This document shows positions 1-9,030 of a DNA stretch of 64,000 nt, piece after piece; the stretch's first letter is position 1; every line of letters starts with the position of its first letter. The stretch spans positions 682,001-746,000 of the forward strand of contig NZ_MDJS01000002.1 in the NCBI RefSeq assembly GCF_001705515.1, read 5' to 3'. The translations under genes were made by a program, and so were the position numbers. The stretch is from Mucilaginibacter sp. PPCGB 2223. Lineage in GTDB: Bacteria; Bacteroidota; Bacteroidia; Sphingobacteriales; Sphingobacteriaceae. The notes under the pieces were generated by a model. The model was not told the DNA's origin. It made no database searches and saw only the letters and a list, made by a program, of their open reading frames with translations.

Positions 1-83
1 AGCCGCGTTGTTTCTTTTGCTTCTAAGTACATACAAATATAAGTAATTGTGTTTTAATTATTTTATGATGTGAACGTCATGGG

Positions 84-117
84 GAGCCCGTCGGCTAAAT
101 AGAAAGCCGACAGGCTC
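84..117 (-). terminator. Possible hairpin terminator downstream of ssb
   Basis: The arms GAGCC-GTCGGCT and AGCCGAC-GGCTC pair with one mismatch, forming a strong stem just past the ssb stop. There is no clear T-run after the stem on the minus strand, so it may be an RNA 3'-end structure rather than a textbook terminator. Confidence 0.4.
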
Positions 118-135
118 AGGATGACTACTTACCAT

Positions 136-480
136 CTATTGCACCTTCCTCGCATTCATCTTTAAAAACTCGTTAGCTACAATTTCGGTTACGTATTTTT
201 TATTACCGTCTTTATCTATATAATGCCTGTTGGATAGCTTACCATCGATGGCTACCTCGTCGCCTTTCCTGAGTATCTCTTCGGCGAATTTGGCCTGCGC
301 TCCCCATATCACAATGTTGTGCCACTGTGTTTCGGTTACCTTCTCGCCTTTGTCGTTCTTGTAGTTCTCGTTAGTGGCTAATGCCAGGCGCACCAGTTTA
401 CGGTTGTTGTCAAAATTTCTTACTTCGGGATCGGTACCCAGGTTACCTACCAGGCGTACGCTGTTTTTTAATGTGCTCAT
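136..480 (-). CDS. ssb: Single-stranded DNA-binding protein, short form
   Basis: Binds single-stranded DNA through one OB fold that fills the whole 114-residue protein. Visible family motifs are the N-terminal NSVRLVGNLGTDPEVR strand, the central TQWHNIVIWG strand and the later GDEVAIDGKL segment. Housekeeping bacterial SSBs usually continue with a flexible linker and an acidic tail ending in a D-D-x-P-F type motif that recruits partner proteins. This one stops at NARKVQ, with no acidic tail. It may therefore be a paralogue rather than the main replication SSB; this is inferred from length and tail only. The ATG start is clear. It is transcribed divergently from the zinc-ribbon gene at 643. 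Confidence 0.92.
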   Translation of the reverse strand: MSTLKNSVRLVGNLGTDPEVRNFDNNRKLVRLALATNENYKNDKGEKVTETQWHNIVIWGAQAKFAEEILRKGDEVAIDGKLSNRHYIDKDGNKKYVTEIVANEFLKMNARKVQ

Positions 481-585
481 TGACTCTGTTTTTTAATTTA
501 TGATCGTGTTTAATTCGACAGTACAAAGTTGCAGCAGGCATCAAAACTTAGCCGGATAATAAGCGGTTATAAATATTACCTTTCG

Positions 586-603
586 TTTGTAAACGTTTGC
601 AAA
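586..603. promoter_or_regulatory. Near-perfect 18-bp palindrome, operator-like
   Basis: TTTGTAAACGTTTGCAAA matches its own reverse complement at 16 of 18 positions and has a central CG, as in LacI/PurR-family operators. It lies in the 162-bp divergent region between ssb and the zinc-ribbon gene, about 40 bp upstream of the latter. Function is inferred from symmetry and position only. Confidence 0.35.
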
Positions 604-642
604 TGGATAAATAATCCCTAACTTTATGTAAACGAATATTTT

Positions 643-1008
643 ATGCCCGAAGAAAGATTTTGTTTGGATTGCGGTACAGTTTTGCACGGCCGGTCGGATA
701 AGAAGTTTTGCGACGACCAGTGCCGCAATAATTACAACAACCAGCTCAACAGCGATAGTTATAACCTGGTGCGTAATATCAATAATACGCTTAAACGTAA
801 CCGCCGTATTATGGAGGAGCTTAACCCATCGGGTAAAACCAAAACCACGCGCAAAAAGCTTTTGGGCAAAGGTTTCGATTTCGACTATATTACCAGCATC
901 TATCAGACCAAAACCGGCAGCACTTATAACTTTTGTTACGAGTATGGTTATTTGTTGTTGGATAATGACGAGATATTGCTGGTTAAGCGCGAGGAGAAAG
1001 ACGTTTAG
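643..1008 (+). CDS. Small zinc-ribbon protein of unknown function
   Basis: 121 residues. The N-terminus holds a zinc-ribbon pattern: Cys7-x2-Cys10 and Cys23-x3-Cys27, as in DUF2116-like small zinc ribbons. A basic middle (KRNRR, KTTRKK) follows, then a C-terminal segment rich in aromatic residues. No signal peptide or membrane segment is visible, so a cytoplasmic nucleic-acid-binding or adaptor role is plausible but not shown. The ATG is at 643 and the gene is read away from ssb. I recognise no specific function. Confidence 0.75.
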   Translation: MPEERFCLDCGTVLHGRSDKKFCDDQCRNNYNNQLNSDSYNLVRNINNTLKRNRRIMEELNPSGKTKTTRKKLLGKGFDFDYITSIYQTKTGSTYNFCYEYGYLLLDNDEILLVKREEKDV

Positions 1009-1095
1009 CTGGAAAGTTTGAATGTTGGAAGGTTGTAATGTTGTAAAAGTGTTTCACGAGGTTTACTTTTACACAACTACATTAAATCAACAACT
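1009..1095. repeat. Short intergenic repeat with imperfect inverted arms
   Basis: The gap holds a low-complexity GTTGGAAGG-TTGTAATGTTG stretch followed by imperfect arms (TTGTAAAAG and CTTTTACACAA) separated by about 16 bases. It could be a hairpin ending the upstream gene or a dispersed intergenic repeat. Only its structure is seen here. Confidence 0.3.
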
Positions 1096-1449
1096 ATGAA
1101 AACGATCAGCATCATCTCCATACCTGTAACCGATCAGCAGCGCGCCAAGGAGTTTTATCTTAAGTTGGGTTTTGATCTGATCGTCGAAAATAAAATGGGG
1201 CCTAACCAAACCTGGGTGCAATTGGGTTTTCCGGGGGCGCAAACCACCATTACGCTGGTAAACTGGTTCGAAAACCTTACGCCCGGCTGTATTAATGGCT
1301 TGGTAATAACGCTGGATGACCTTGACGCTGAGATCAAATCATTAAACGAAAAAGGGATTGAGGTTGGCAAGGTTGATCAAACACCATGGGGCCGTTTCGC
1401 CGCCGTTACCGACCCCGACGGTAACCGCCTGAGCCTGCACCAGCATTAA
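1096..1449 (+). CDS. VOC-family (glyoxalase/bleomycin-resistance fold) protein
   Basis: 117 residues forming a single vicinal-oxygen-chelate unit. The pattern is typical: an N-terminal strand [20 protein letters not shown], then beta strands and a C-terminal [12 protein letters not shown] ending. The family includes metal-dependent isomerases, dioxygenases and antibiotic-binding proteins, so the substrate cannot be named. No signal peptide is seen. Its last four bases overlap the 3' end of the convergent tdk gene, and no terminator lies between them. Confidence 0.85.
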   Translation: MKTISIISIPVTDQQRAKEFYLKLGFDLIVENKMGPNQTWVQLGFPGAQTTITLVNWFENLTPGCINGLVITLDDLDAEIKSLNEKGIEVGKVDQTPWGRFAAVTDPDGNRLSLHQH

Positions 1450-2033
1450 TGTACCGCGCCATCGAGGTTATAGCAAATCCGGCAGCGCGGCTCGTAGCTT
1501 TCTTTTTCGCCTAAAAGTACTTTGGCTTCGCTGGCTACCAAACGGTACGAGTAAAGCGCCGGGTTACCGCATACTACGCAAACGGCATGCACCTTGGTTA
1601 CCGATTCGGCAATGGCCATAATGGCAGGCATTGGTCCGAAAGGCCGGCCCGAAAAATCCATATCCAAGCCGGCCACGATCACCCGGATGCCTTTATTGGC
1701 CAGCTTATTGCAAACCTCGGGCAGTTCGTCATCAAAAAACTGTGCTTCGTCAATCCCTACAACCTGGGTATTACTACCTAATAACAGGATGGATGAGGCG
1801 TTTTCGACAGGTGTGGAGTGGATGGAGTTCAGATCGTGCGAAACAACGGCGGTTTCGTCATACCGCACATCGATCTTAGGTTTAAATATTTCTACATTGA
1901 GTTTTGCTATCTGTGCACGGCGAAGGCGGCGTATGAGTTCTTCGGTTTTACCCGAAAACATCGACCCGCAAATTAATTCAATACTGCCACCATACTCACT
2001 TTTTCTTTTAAAAACGTCTTCGCTAAATAGCAT
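1446..2033 (-). CDS. tdk: Thymidine kinase, type II
   Basis: Phosphorylates thymidine to dTMP in the salvage pathway, in the cytoplasm. With the ATG at 2033 the protein has 195 residues; an in-frame TTG at 2054 would add seven more but is less likely. The P-loop GSMFSGKT lies near residues 23-30. The DEAQFF motif holds the catalytic glutamate (about residue 96). The zinc-binding lobe has CVVC at about 152-155 and CRIC at about 184-187. Length and motif order match bacterial type II thymidine kinases. It is convergent with the VOC gene. Confidence 0.95.
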   Translation of the reverse strand: MLFSEDVFKRKSEYGGSIELICGSMFSGKTEELIRRLRRAQIAKLNVEIFKPKIDVRYDETAVVSHDLNSIHSTPVENASSILLLGSNTQVVGIDEAQFFDDELPEVCNKLANKGIRVIVAGLDMDFSGRPFGPMPAIMAIAESVTKVHAVCVVCGNPALYSYRLVASEAKVLLGEKESYEPRCRICYNLDGAVH

Positions 2034-2118
2034 CTTACCCTTATTTGACACCAAATATCAGAATTAAATGGTATTTTTGATTGAGGATTTTACCAACATT
2101 ATATACCGCCTACGATTT

Positions 2119-3132
2119 ATGAAGCAGCAGGAAATTGTAAAGAAAATTGGGGTAATATTAAAAGAACTGCAGGATCAGTACCAGTTTATCGAGGAAACCA
2201 AAGAGCCGGTTAATGATCTGGAGCTGGAGTTATTTGTTGCCAACGGCCATTTTTTAACCGATCATATCGAGATACTGCGCAAGATAAACGAACAAACCCT
2301 CAAAACGCAATCCGTAAAGCAAACGGTTAAAAAAACATCAACCATTACCGAAAAGTTTTTTGAACCCGTAATACAACCGGTGCGTGTTGCGCCCGAAAAG
2401 AAAGAACCTACGCCCGAGTACGCAGATTTTGAACCTGCCGAAGAAGCAGTAGCGACTCAAACACAAGAGCCCGAACCGGAACTGCCACCTGCACTCCCTG
2501 TTGATGAGCCTGAGGCTCCTGTTGCAGAAGAGCATGAAACTCCGGTGCACGAGGAACCGGTGATACGGCACGAACTGGTTTTGGATGAGGATATCGTTTA
2601 TACCGACGAAAATGAAGATGCAGAAGAGAGTAGGGAGGAATATAACTATACCGGGGACGAAGTAATAGACGATGATACGGCTTTTAGGAAAGTTGAGGAA
2701 CATTTTTCGGTGCCGGAGATTACGCCAACCGAAACCGAGCAGGTGGCTGATTTCCCGCAGCCCGAAATGCCGTCGTACGCTGTACCGGAGCCGGTTAGCC
2801 AGTCTCCGGACGATTTTAACAAGCCACCGCTAACCCTTAACCAGATATTATCGGCACAAAGAAGCGGCACTACACGCATATCTGAGCAGTTGCCCCCTAT
2901 TAAAGACTTGCGTTCGGCTATCAATCTTAACGATAAGATGCTTTACGTTAAAGATCTGTTTCATGGTTACAGCTTAAGCTACAGCGAAGCTATTGAGATA
3001 TTAAACCGTATGAGCGGTTTTGAAGAAGCCGATAAGTTTTTACGCACAAACTATGCGGTGAAAAACAGCTGGGATGAAAAACAGGCTACCGTAGAGAAGT
3101 TTTATGCTTTACTGAGACGAAGGTTTAGCTGA
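2119..3132 (+). CDS. Hypothetical protein with long acidic Pro/Glu linker
   Basis: 337 residues from the ATG at 2119; an upstream in-frame ATG at 2068 would add 17 residues that do not look conserved in type. Three parts are visible. A helical N-terminus of about 90 residues (KQQEIVKKIGVILKELQDQY) comes first. A very acidic, Pro- and Glu-rich low-complexity linker follows (about residues 100-240). A compact helical C-terminus of about 80 residues contains KMLYVKDLF and EEADKFLRTNY. No signal peptide or membrane segment is seen. The layout, two ordered ends joined by a disordered linker, resembles a cytoplasmic scaffold. I do not recognise a function. It is convergent with rodA, with only a few bases between. 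Confidence 0.75.
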   Translation: MKQQEIVKKIGVILKELQDQYQFIEETKEPVNDLELELFVANGHFLTDHIEILRKINEQTLKTQSVKQTVKKTSTITEKFFEPVIQPVRVAPEKKEPTPEYADFEPAEEAVATQTQEPEPELPPALPVDEPEAPVAEEHETPVHEEPVIRHELVLDEDIVYTDENEDAEESREEYNYTGDEVIDDDTAFRKVEEHFSVPEITPTETEQVADFPQPEMPSYAVPEPVSQSPDDFNKPPLTLNQILSAQRSGTTRISEQLPPIKDLRSAINLNDKMLYVKDLFHGYSLSYSEAIEILNRMSGFEEADKFLRTNYAVKNSWDEKQATVEKFYALLRRRFS

Positions 3133-3135
3133 TGA

Positions 3136-4407
3136 TTAACCACCCGCAATTCCCATCCGGTTACTATCCAGTTTAAGCAGGGTAAATAACAGCAGGGTAA
3201 AGCTCAACAACGATGAGCCGCCATAACTTACAAAAGGTAGTGGTATGCCTATTACCGGCACTATGCCGATGGTAAGGCCGATGTTGATAAAGAAGTGGAA
3301 GAAGATGATACAGGCTACCCCGTAACCATAAATGCGCGAGAAGGGCGCCCGTTGCCGTTCGGCGATGAGGATGATGCGTAATATCAGAAACACAAACAAG
3401 CCGATAACTACTACAGAGCCTGCAAAGCCCCATTCTTCGCCTATTGTACAAAAAATAAAATCGGTACTTTGCTCGGGCACAAACTGGAAGCGCGTTTGCG
3501 TACCTTTAAAATAGCCCTTACCCCACAATTTGCCCGAGCCTATGGCTATCTTACTCTGGTGAACATTGTAACCGGCCTTTTTCAGATCTGTTGATAACTG
3601 CAGCCATTCGTCGATACGTACGCGCTGGTGCTCTTTAATAACGTGTTTGTACACAAATGGTACGGCAAATGTAAACCCGATGGCCAGTATCATACCTGCC
3701 AATGCCGTTAACGCCCGCTTGCGGTTTCGCCTTACAATGGCTATGATAATGCCAAACACAATCAGTATGCCGCCAACCACAAAGATGGTTTTAAACAACA
3801 GGGATAAAATGAACAGGCCGATGAACATGGCGCCCACAATGAGGAAGTATGACGAAAGCCCCTCGCGGTAAAGTACAAATATCAATGAGCAAAATACCAG
3901 CGTTGAGCCATCATCGGGCTGCATTTTGATAAGCGCCATCGGGAAGAAGATGATGGCTGCTGCTGCGAAGAACGATTTAACTTCGGTAACTTTGATATTA
4001 ACCCCGCTGAGATATCGCGCTAATAATAAACACGTCGAATATTTAGCGAATTCGGAAGGCTGAAGTTTTAATGGTCCTACCGATATCCAGGCCTGGTTGC
4101 CCATTACATTGTGCCCTATTACCAATACCAGCAATAGTAAAAAAACGGTCATGCCGTAAAAAAATGGGGTCAGTGCGCTAAAAAAACGGCTGTCGAGTAA
4201 TAATATAATAGTAGCCAGGCTGATAGAGGCAATGATGAACAGCAATTGTTTACCATAGTTTGTATGCAAGCCAATAATACTGGGATATTTATCATCGTAA
4301 ACAGCCGAATGGATGTTGAACCAGCCGATAGTACACAGGGCCAGGTAGATGAATACGGTTATCCAATCCACGTTGAAAAAGAAGCTGCGCTGGTTACTGG
4401 TCCTCAT
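3136..4407 (-). CDS. rodA: Rod-shape-determining protein RodA (SEDS glycosyltransferase)
   Basis: Inner-membrane SEDS-family peptidoglycan glycosyltransferase that works with PBP2 during cell elongation. The 423 residues contain about ten hydrophobic segments. Family hallmarks are FVPEQSTDFIFCTIGEEWGF and, near the C-terminus, GIPLPFVSYGGSS. It is the last gene of the elongation cluster and its start overlaps the end of mrdA by 14 bases, so the two are probably translationally coupled, as expected for a protein pair acting as one complex. Confidence 0.95.
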   Translation of the reverse strand: MRTSNQRSFFFNVDWITVFIYLALCTIGWFNIHSAVYDDKYPSIIGLHTNYGKQLLFIIASISLATIILLLDSRFFSALTPFFYGMTVFLLLLVLVIGHNVMGNQAWISVGPLKLQPSEFAKYSTCLLLARYLSGVNIKVTEVKSFFAAAAIIFFPMALIKMQPDDGSTLVFCSLIFVLYREGLSSYFLIVGAMFIGLFILSLLFKTIFVVGGILIVFGIIIAIVRRNRKRALTALAGMILAIGFTFAVPFVYKHVIKEHQRVRIDEWLQLSTDLKKAGYNVHQSKIAIGSGKLWGKGYFKGTQTRFQFVPEQSTDFIFCTIGEEWGFAGSVVVIGLFVFLILRIILIAERQRAPFSRIYGYGVACIIFFHFFINIGLTIGIVPVIGIPLPFVSYGGSSLLSFTLLLFTLLKLDSNRMGIAGG

Positions 4408-6376
4408 CGTTACGGGTTTGAATAGCTAATATTTGTCCGCCAAGGTTTTTCGCCTTTTTCTTATCTGCTGGTTTTTTTAGCCTGGCAACCCTCTTTGCAC
4501 TGTCGGCAGCGGTATGCTTTGCTGTATCGGCTTTAACTGGTTTACTGCCTTTGATCTCGGGCAACAGGTTTTGCGCCATGATCCATTCGGGAGTTTTGCC
4601 CGATGGGCGGCTGCTGATGCTATCGCGCAGGTATTTTTCTACAATAAAGCTGGCGATAGGTGCGGCCCAATCTGCACCCTGGCCTGAGTTCTCGACCACT
4701 ACCGCTACAGCTATCTTTGGATTAACGCGCGGAGCGAATGCTACGAATACCGAGTGGTTTTTGCCGTGCGGGTTTTGCGCCGTGCCTGTTTTACCGCACA
4801 TGACAATGCCGGGTATTTTTGAACCTGCACCGGTACCATGGTCAACCACAGCCTGCATCCCGTCGATCACCGGTTCAAAGTATTGCTGATCGATATCCAC
4901 GCTGTGTTTTACAGTAAATTCGGGTTTGATGATCTCTTTATCGCCAATGCGTTTGATAAGGTGCGGCTCGTAATAGTAGCCATGATTGGCAATGATACAA
5001 TCGATATTGGCCATTTGCAGGGGCGTGGCTAAGATTTCGCCCTGGCCGATCGCATCGGATATAAAAGTGCTCGAGCGCCATTTTCTGCCCTTGAAAACTT
5101 TGTCGTAACGGGTAGTATCCGGAACGTAGCCTTTGAGCTCGTGCGGAAGATCGACATCCAGCTTTGCCCCGAACCCGAATTTGTTTACCCGGGCTTTCCA
5201 ATCGATATAATTGTTTCGGGTATTGGCTATGCCATTAGTATTCATTAGCTTATCAAAAACGCTGCAGAAATACACGTTGCACGAGCCCTCGATACCTAAA
5301 CGCAGGTCGGTAACGCCGTGATGGTGGGTACAGGCAACCCAGTGGTTACCAGCCTGGTAACCGCCTGCACAAAAATAAGTTGTTTGCGGGGTGATGATCC
5401 CTTCCTGCAAAGCGATCAATGCCGACAAGGGTTTAAACGACGAACCTGGCGGATATTGCGCCTGTATGGGCCTCACAACAAAAGGCTTATACGGGTTTTT
5501 GATGAGGTCGGCAATGTTGTTACCATGCTCGCGGCCTACCATCAGGTTAGGGTCGTAGGTAGGTGAGCTTACAAAACATAATATTTCACCGGTAGATGGC
5601 TCAATGGCGACGATGCTGCCTACTTTATTCTTCATCAGCTGCTCGCCAAGTTTCTGGATGCGGACATCAAGCGAGGAAATCAATCGCTCGCCGGCAACAG
5701 GAAGTGTATCGAGCGCGCCATGCATGTATTGTTCTTTTTCTACGCCGCGCGAATCGACCAGGGCATTGTGCACGCCACGCTGCCCGCGCAGCAATTGTTC
5801 GTACGACTTTTCGACCCCCGTACGTCCGATATAATCGCCGCGGTGGTAATAACCATTTGATCTTTTAATATCGTCATCGTTCACCTCATCGATGTAGCCT
5901 AAAAATTGCGCTGCCACCGAATCCGGATAAGTACGGACTGACCGTTGGTTGGCGTAAAAGCCGGGAAACTCAGACAAGTGTTCCTGCAGAGCTGCGTATA
6001 GCTTGACAGGTAGCTGTTTTTCGAAAGGAGAGGCTATGCCGCGCGAATAGGTAACTGCCTTTTTCCAGCGTTTATCAAACCCTTCCCTGTCAATGCCCAG
6101 CAACTTGCAAAGCTCAACCGTGTCAAAAGGCTTTACCTCGCGGGGGGTAACCATAATATCATAAACAGGTTCGTTTTGTACCAATGATTTTCCATTGCGA
6201 TCCAATATCGGTCCACGGCCGGGGAATTGCAGTATCCTGCGTAATACGTTGTTATTGGCCGATACTGTATATTGAGGATCGATGAGCTGGATATAATAAA
6301 GACGGGCGAGTAAACCCACCGCCATTACTATAAATAAAGCCTGTATGAAATACCTGCGCTCAAAAAAACTGTTCAT
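4394..6376 (-). CDS. mrdA: Penicillin-binding protein 2 (elongasome transpeptidase)
   Basis: Peptidoglycan D,D-transpeptidase of the elongation machinery, anchored in the inner membrane by one N-terminal helix (about residues 8-30) with a periplasmic catalytic part. The active-site SxxK is in PGSSFKPL, with Ser312 as nucleophile. The SxN motif is SCN and the KTG motif is CGKTGTAQ. The 660-residue length includes a Lys/Ala-rich C-terminal tail of about 60 residues that many PBP2 proteins lack. Its ATG overlaps the mreD stop by one base (TAATG), and its end overlaps rodA by 14 bases. Confidence 0.95.
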   Translation of the reverse strand: MNSFFERRYFIQALFIVMAVGLLARLYYIQLIDPQYTVSANNNVLRRILQFPGRGPILDRNGKSLVQNEPVYDIMVTPREVKPFDTVELCKLLGIDREGFDKRWKKAVTYSRGIASPFEKQLPVKLYAALQEHLSEFPGFYANQRSVRTYPDSVAAQFLGYIDEVNDDDIKRSNGYYHRGDYIGRTGVEKSYEQLLRGQRGVHNALVDSRGVEKEQYMHGALDTLPVAGERLISSLDVRIQKLGEQLMKNKVGSIVAIEPSTGEILCFVSSPTYDPNLMVGREHGNNIADLIKNPYKPFVVRPIQAQYPPGSSFKPLSALIALQEGIITPQTTYFCAGGYQAGNHWVACTHHHGVTDLRLGIEGSCNVYFCSVFDKLMNTNGIANTRNNYIDWKARVNKFGFGAKLDVDLPHELKGYVPDTTRYDKVFKGRKWRSSTFISDAIGQGEILATPLQMANIDCIIANHGYYYEPHLIKRIGDKEIIKPEFTVKHSVDIDQQYFEPVIDGMQAVVDHGTGAGSKIPGIVMCGKTGTAQNPHGKNHSVFVAFAPRVNPKIAVAVVVENSGQGADWAAPIASFIVEKYLRDSISSRPSGKTPEWIMAQNLLPEIKGSKPVKADTAKHTAADSAKRVARLKKPADKKKAKNLGGQILAIQTRNDEDQ

Positions 6377-6891
6377 TAACGTTCCCTCTTCCTGTAAAAT
6401 AACAACCCTGATAACAGCATTAAAAATACGGTAAATAACGAACTCAACAGAAACCTCACAAAAGTATATTGCAGTTCGGAAATACGGAAAACTTCGAGGT
6501 TAAATAAGAAGAAATGATGGATAAGGGTTAATACGAGGATATAGGTAAAGTACCAGCGAAAGCCCATAATACTGAGCGTTGGTTCGGGGTCGTTGTCAAA
6601 GCCGTCCTTCTGCACGGTAATGTTGATGAACGATATCCGCACAAACGCCAGCAAGGTACATGCTGCGGCATGCAGGCCGGGTGTATCGTAAAAAGCATCG
6701 ATTGTTAAGCCTGTAATAAATGCTACCGGGAACAATACAATATTCGGTGTTTCGAATGGCAGCAATAAAATAATCAGGATATAAGGGTACGGGATTGACA
6801 GATCGTACAGGGTGATGTTTTTGAACAGGAAAACCTGGAAAAAAACCAGCACAAAAAAGCGCAGCACATTGATCAATATTGTCCTACTCAT
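6376..6891 (-). CDS. mreD: Rod-shape-determining protein MreD
   Basis: Small integral inner-membrane component of the elongasome. The 171 residues are mostly hydrophobic, with about five membrane segments; an early PYPYILIILLLPFETPN stretch fits MreD of Bacteroidota. Sequence conservation in this family is low, so position between mreC and mrdA carries much of the weight. It overlaps mreC by 8 bases and mrdA by one. Confidence 0.9.
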   Translation of the reverse strand: MSRTILINVLRFFVLVFFQVFLFKNITLYDLSIPYPYILIILLLPFETPNIVLFPVAFITGLTIDAFYDTPGLHAAACTLLAFVRISFINITVQKDGFDNDPEPTLSIMGFRWYFTYILVLTLIHHFFLFNLEVFRISELQYTFVRFLLSSLFTVFLMLLSGLLFYRKRER

Positions 6892-7720
6892 CTTTAACCC
6901 TGGTGGCCTCCACTTGTTTTTGTTCCATAGCCAGCCTGTTAACTACCACGTACACATATTCCAGTTTACTGTAGTCAACAGCCAGGCTAACTTCCATATT
7001 TAAAAACATGCCGCCCTCTTTGGCATGTAAGTTGCTTATTTTGCCGATAGGTATGCCGGCCGGATATAATGACGACAGGGTAGAAGTAACTACCGCTTCG
7101 CCTATCCTTGGTTTAACGTTATTAGATACGTCGATCAAAAGGCCCTGATGGGGGTCGAGGTTATCGCCCCATAAAAAGCTGCCCAGATCGCGGGTGTCGG
7201 CCAGCATGGCGCTCACCTTGGTTTTTTTGTGCAGAACCGATTGGATATTGGCCAGGTGATCGGTAGTATTAACTACAAAGCCTACCACGCCCGAGCCGCA
7301 GATAACGCCCATATCTTTTTGTACCCCGTCCTTACTGCCCCTGTTTATGGTGATGTAATTATTGCGATGGTTTACCGAGTTGTTGATCACTTTGGCAACA
7401 ATGAAAGTATACTGTTGCTTGTAAACGCTATCGGCTATGGATTTTTTGGTCAGTGTGTCGATGTAGAACGACGAACGCAGTTCGCTTCTTAACCGGGCGT
7501 TCTCTCTTGCAAGGCTGTCATTCACCGTAGCTAACGACAGGTATTCGGTAACCTGGCCAACCTTTTGGTAAGCAAGCCCTGTTATCTGGTTTGATGAACT
7601 GATATAAGTCGCCTTCTGAAAGGAATTGTAATTGATGAGTATAAACAGCGCCGAAACCTCGAAAATAACAAACAGAAAAAATGCGTTGTACTTGCTGATG
7701 AATATCCAGAGGTTACGCAT
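6884..7720 (-). CDS. mreC: Rod-shape-determining protein MreC
   Basis: Bitopic inner-membrane protein that links the MreB filament to the periplasmic wall enzymes. The 278 residues have one membrane helix at about 12-30, a coiled-coil stretch with SLARENARLRSEL (about 65-85) and the two-barrel periplasmic part. Family patterns include TINRGSKDGVQKDMGVI and VGFVVNTTDHLANIQSVL. It follows mreB after a 111-bp gap containing a palindromic repeat and overlaps mreD by 8 bases. Confidence 0.94.
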   Translation of the reverse strand: MRNLWIFISKYNAFFLFVIFEVSALFILINYNSFQKATYISSSNQITGLAYQKVGQVTEYLSLATVNDSLARENARLRSELRSSFYIDTLTKKSIADSVYKQQYTFIVAKVINNSVNHRNNYITINRGSKDGVQKDMGVICGSGVVGFVVNTTDHLANIQSVLHKKTKVSAMLADTRDLGSFLWGDNLDPHQGLLIDVSNNVKPRIGEAVVTSTLSSLYPAGIPIGKISNLHAKEGGMFLNMEVSLAVDYSKLEYVYVVVNRLAMEQKQVEATRVKDE

Positions 7721-7740
7721 TTCCTGTTATATTTGATTGG

Positions 7741-7827
7741 GTATTGAGATATGCGTATTGCGTATTGAGACAGCGTGTGGGTTAAGCCTTTATATCTCAA
7801 TACGCATATCGCTATACGCAATACTAC
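7741..7827. repeat. Palindromic repeat between mreB and mreC
   Basis: The gap holds repeated and inverted copies of a GCGTATTGAGATAT-like unit. GATATGCGTATTG (left arm, about 7748-7760) is inverted as CAATACGCATATC (right arm, about 7798-7810), and TGCGTATTGAGA is also inverted in the right arm. It resembles a dispersed REP-like or MITE-like element. A folded transcript here could tune mreC-mreD-mrdA-rodA output relative to mreB. Confidence 0.55.
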
Positions 7828-7831
7828 TAAA

Positions 7832-8854
7832 TTACTGCATCAAAAATTTAAAGTTTCCAATATTTTTAAGGGCGATACCAGTGCCCCTTACCACAGCGCG
7901 CAGCGGGTCTTCGGCAACGTGAACCGGCAGTTTGGTCTTAGCTGCCACACGCTTATCCAAACCACGCAGCAACGCGCCGCCGCCGGTTAAATAAATACCT
8001 GTTTGGTAAATATCGGCCGAAAGCTCGGGCGGAGTGATCTCCAGCGCCTTTAAAATCGCTTCCTCAATTTTCGAGATGGATTTATCCAGGCAGTGCGCTA
8101 TCTCGGTGTACGATACCGTGATCTGCTTTGGTACGCCGGTCATCAAATCGCGGCCCTGTACGGCAAAATCGGCTGGCGGATCGGCCAGTTCGGGCAATGC
8201 AGCGCCAACTTCGATCTTGATCTTTTCGGCAGTACGGTCGCCGATCATGATGTTATGCTGGCGGCGAATGTATTGAACGATGTCGCTGTCGAAGTTATCA
8301 CCCGCTACGCGGATCGACTGGTCGCAAACGATACCCGATAAGGCAATAACCGCGATCTCGGTAGTACCGCCACCGATATCGATGATCATGTTGCCCATTG
8401 GCTCTTCCACATCGATACCGATACCTACGGCAGCAGCCATTGGTTCGTGTATCAGGTAAACCTCTTTGGCGCCGGCAATCTCGGCCGAGTCGTTAACGGC
8501 GCGTTTCTCTACCTCGGTAATACCCGACGGGATACAGATCACCATCCGCAGCGAAGGGAAAAACCAGCCTTTACCCGGGTTGATCATTTTGATCATGCCG
8601 CGTATCATGTGCTCGGCAGCGTTAAAGTCGGCAATTACACCGTCTTTAAGCGGGCGAACGGTACGGATATTATCGTGTGTTTTACCTTCCATCTGCATGG
8701 CCTGTTTACCAATGGCAATTACCTTGTTGGTCGTACGGTCGAAAGCGACGATGGATGGTTCGTCGACAACAACTTTATCGTTATGTATGATGAGGGTATT
8801 TGCAGTACCTAAATCGATGGCAATTTCTTGCGTAAAAAAATTAAATAGACCCAT
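7832..8854 (-). CDS. mreB: Rod-shape-determining protein MreB (bacterial actin)
   Basis: Actin-like ATPase that polymerises beneath the inner membrane and guides cell elongation. The 340 residues start with GLFNFFTQEIAIDLGTANT, combining the amphipathic membrane-binding start with the phosphate-1 motif. The phosphate-2 motif is IIDIGGGTTEIAVIALSGIV, and the adenosine region has YLTGGGALLRGL. Length and motifs match MreB closely. It is first in the mreBCD-mrdA-rodA order on the minus strand. Confidence 0.97.
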   Translation of the reverse strand: MGLFNFFTQEIAIDLGTANTLIIHNDKVVVDEPSIVAFDRTTNKVIAIGKQAMQMEGKTHDNIRTVRPLKDGVIADFNAAEHMIRGMIKMINPGKGWFFPSLRMVICIPSGITEVEKRAVNDSAEIAGAKEVYLIHEPMAAAVGIGIDVEEPMGNMIIDIGGGTTEIAVIALSGIVCDQSIRVAGDNFDSDIVQYIRRQHNIMIGDRTAEKIKIEVGAALPELADPPADFAVQGRDLMTGVPKQITVSYTEIAHCLDKSISKIEEAILKALEITPPELSADIYQTGIYLTGGGALLRGLDKRVAAKTKLPVHVAEDPLRAVVRGTGIALKNIGNFKFLMQ

Positions 8855-8877
8855 TGGCTATGTTGATAAATAATTTA

Positions 8878-8885
8878 CAAAGCTA
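8878..8885 (-). promoter_or_regulatory. -7 box of the mreB promoter
   Basis: On the minus strand the sequence reads TAGCTTTG, an exact match to the Bacteroidota -7 consensus TAnnTTTG. It lies 24 bases upstream of the mreB ATG, implying a very short leader. No good -33 TTTG/TTG is seen at normal spacing. Confidence 0.5.
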
Positions 8886-8992
8886 AGTTATTAACACGAA
8901 TTTCACTAATCAGTTTCGGCCCCCTCTCTAAATTGCGTCGGCGATCACGAATACCATGAAAAACTAACACTTAATGAATAATCTCTCCCGGT

Positions 8993-9030
8993 AAAGCCCT
9001 CCCTTCTCTGGAGGGTTTGGGTGGGGCTTT
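8993..9030 (-). terminator. Hairpin terminator after purH
   Basis: AAAGCCC and GGGCTTT form the outer arms, with CCCTCC and GGAGGG able to pair inside. It begins within the purH stop codon. On the minus strand the structure is followed by a few weakly T-rich bases. The wording of this element (CCCTCC...GGAGGGTTTGGGTGGGG) looks like a repeated intergenic unit of this group. Confidence 0.5.
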
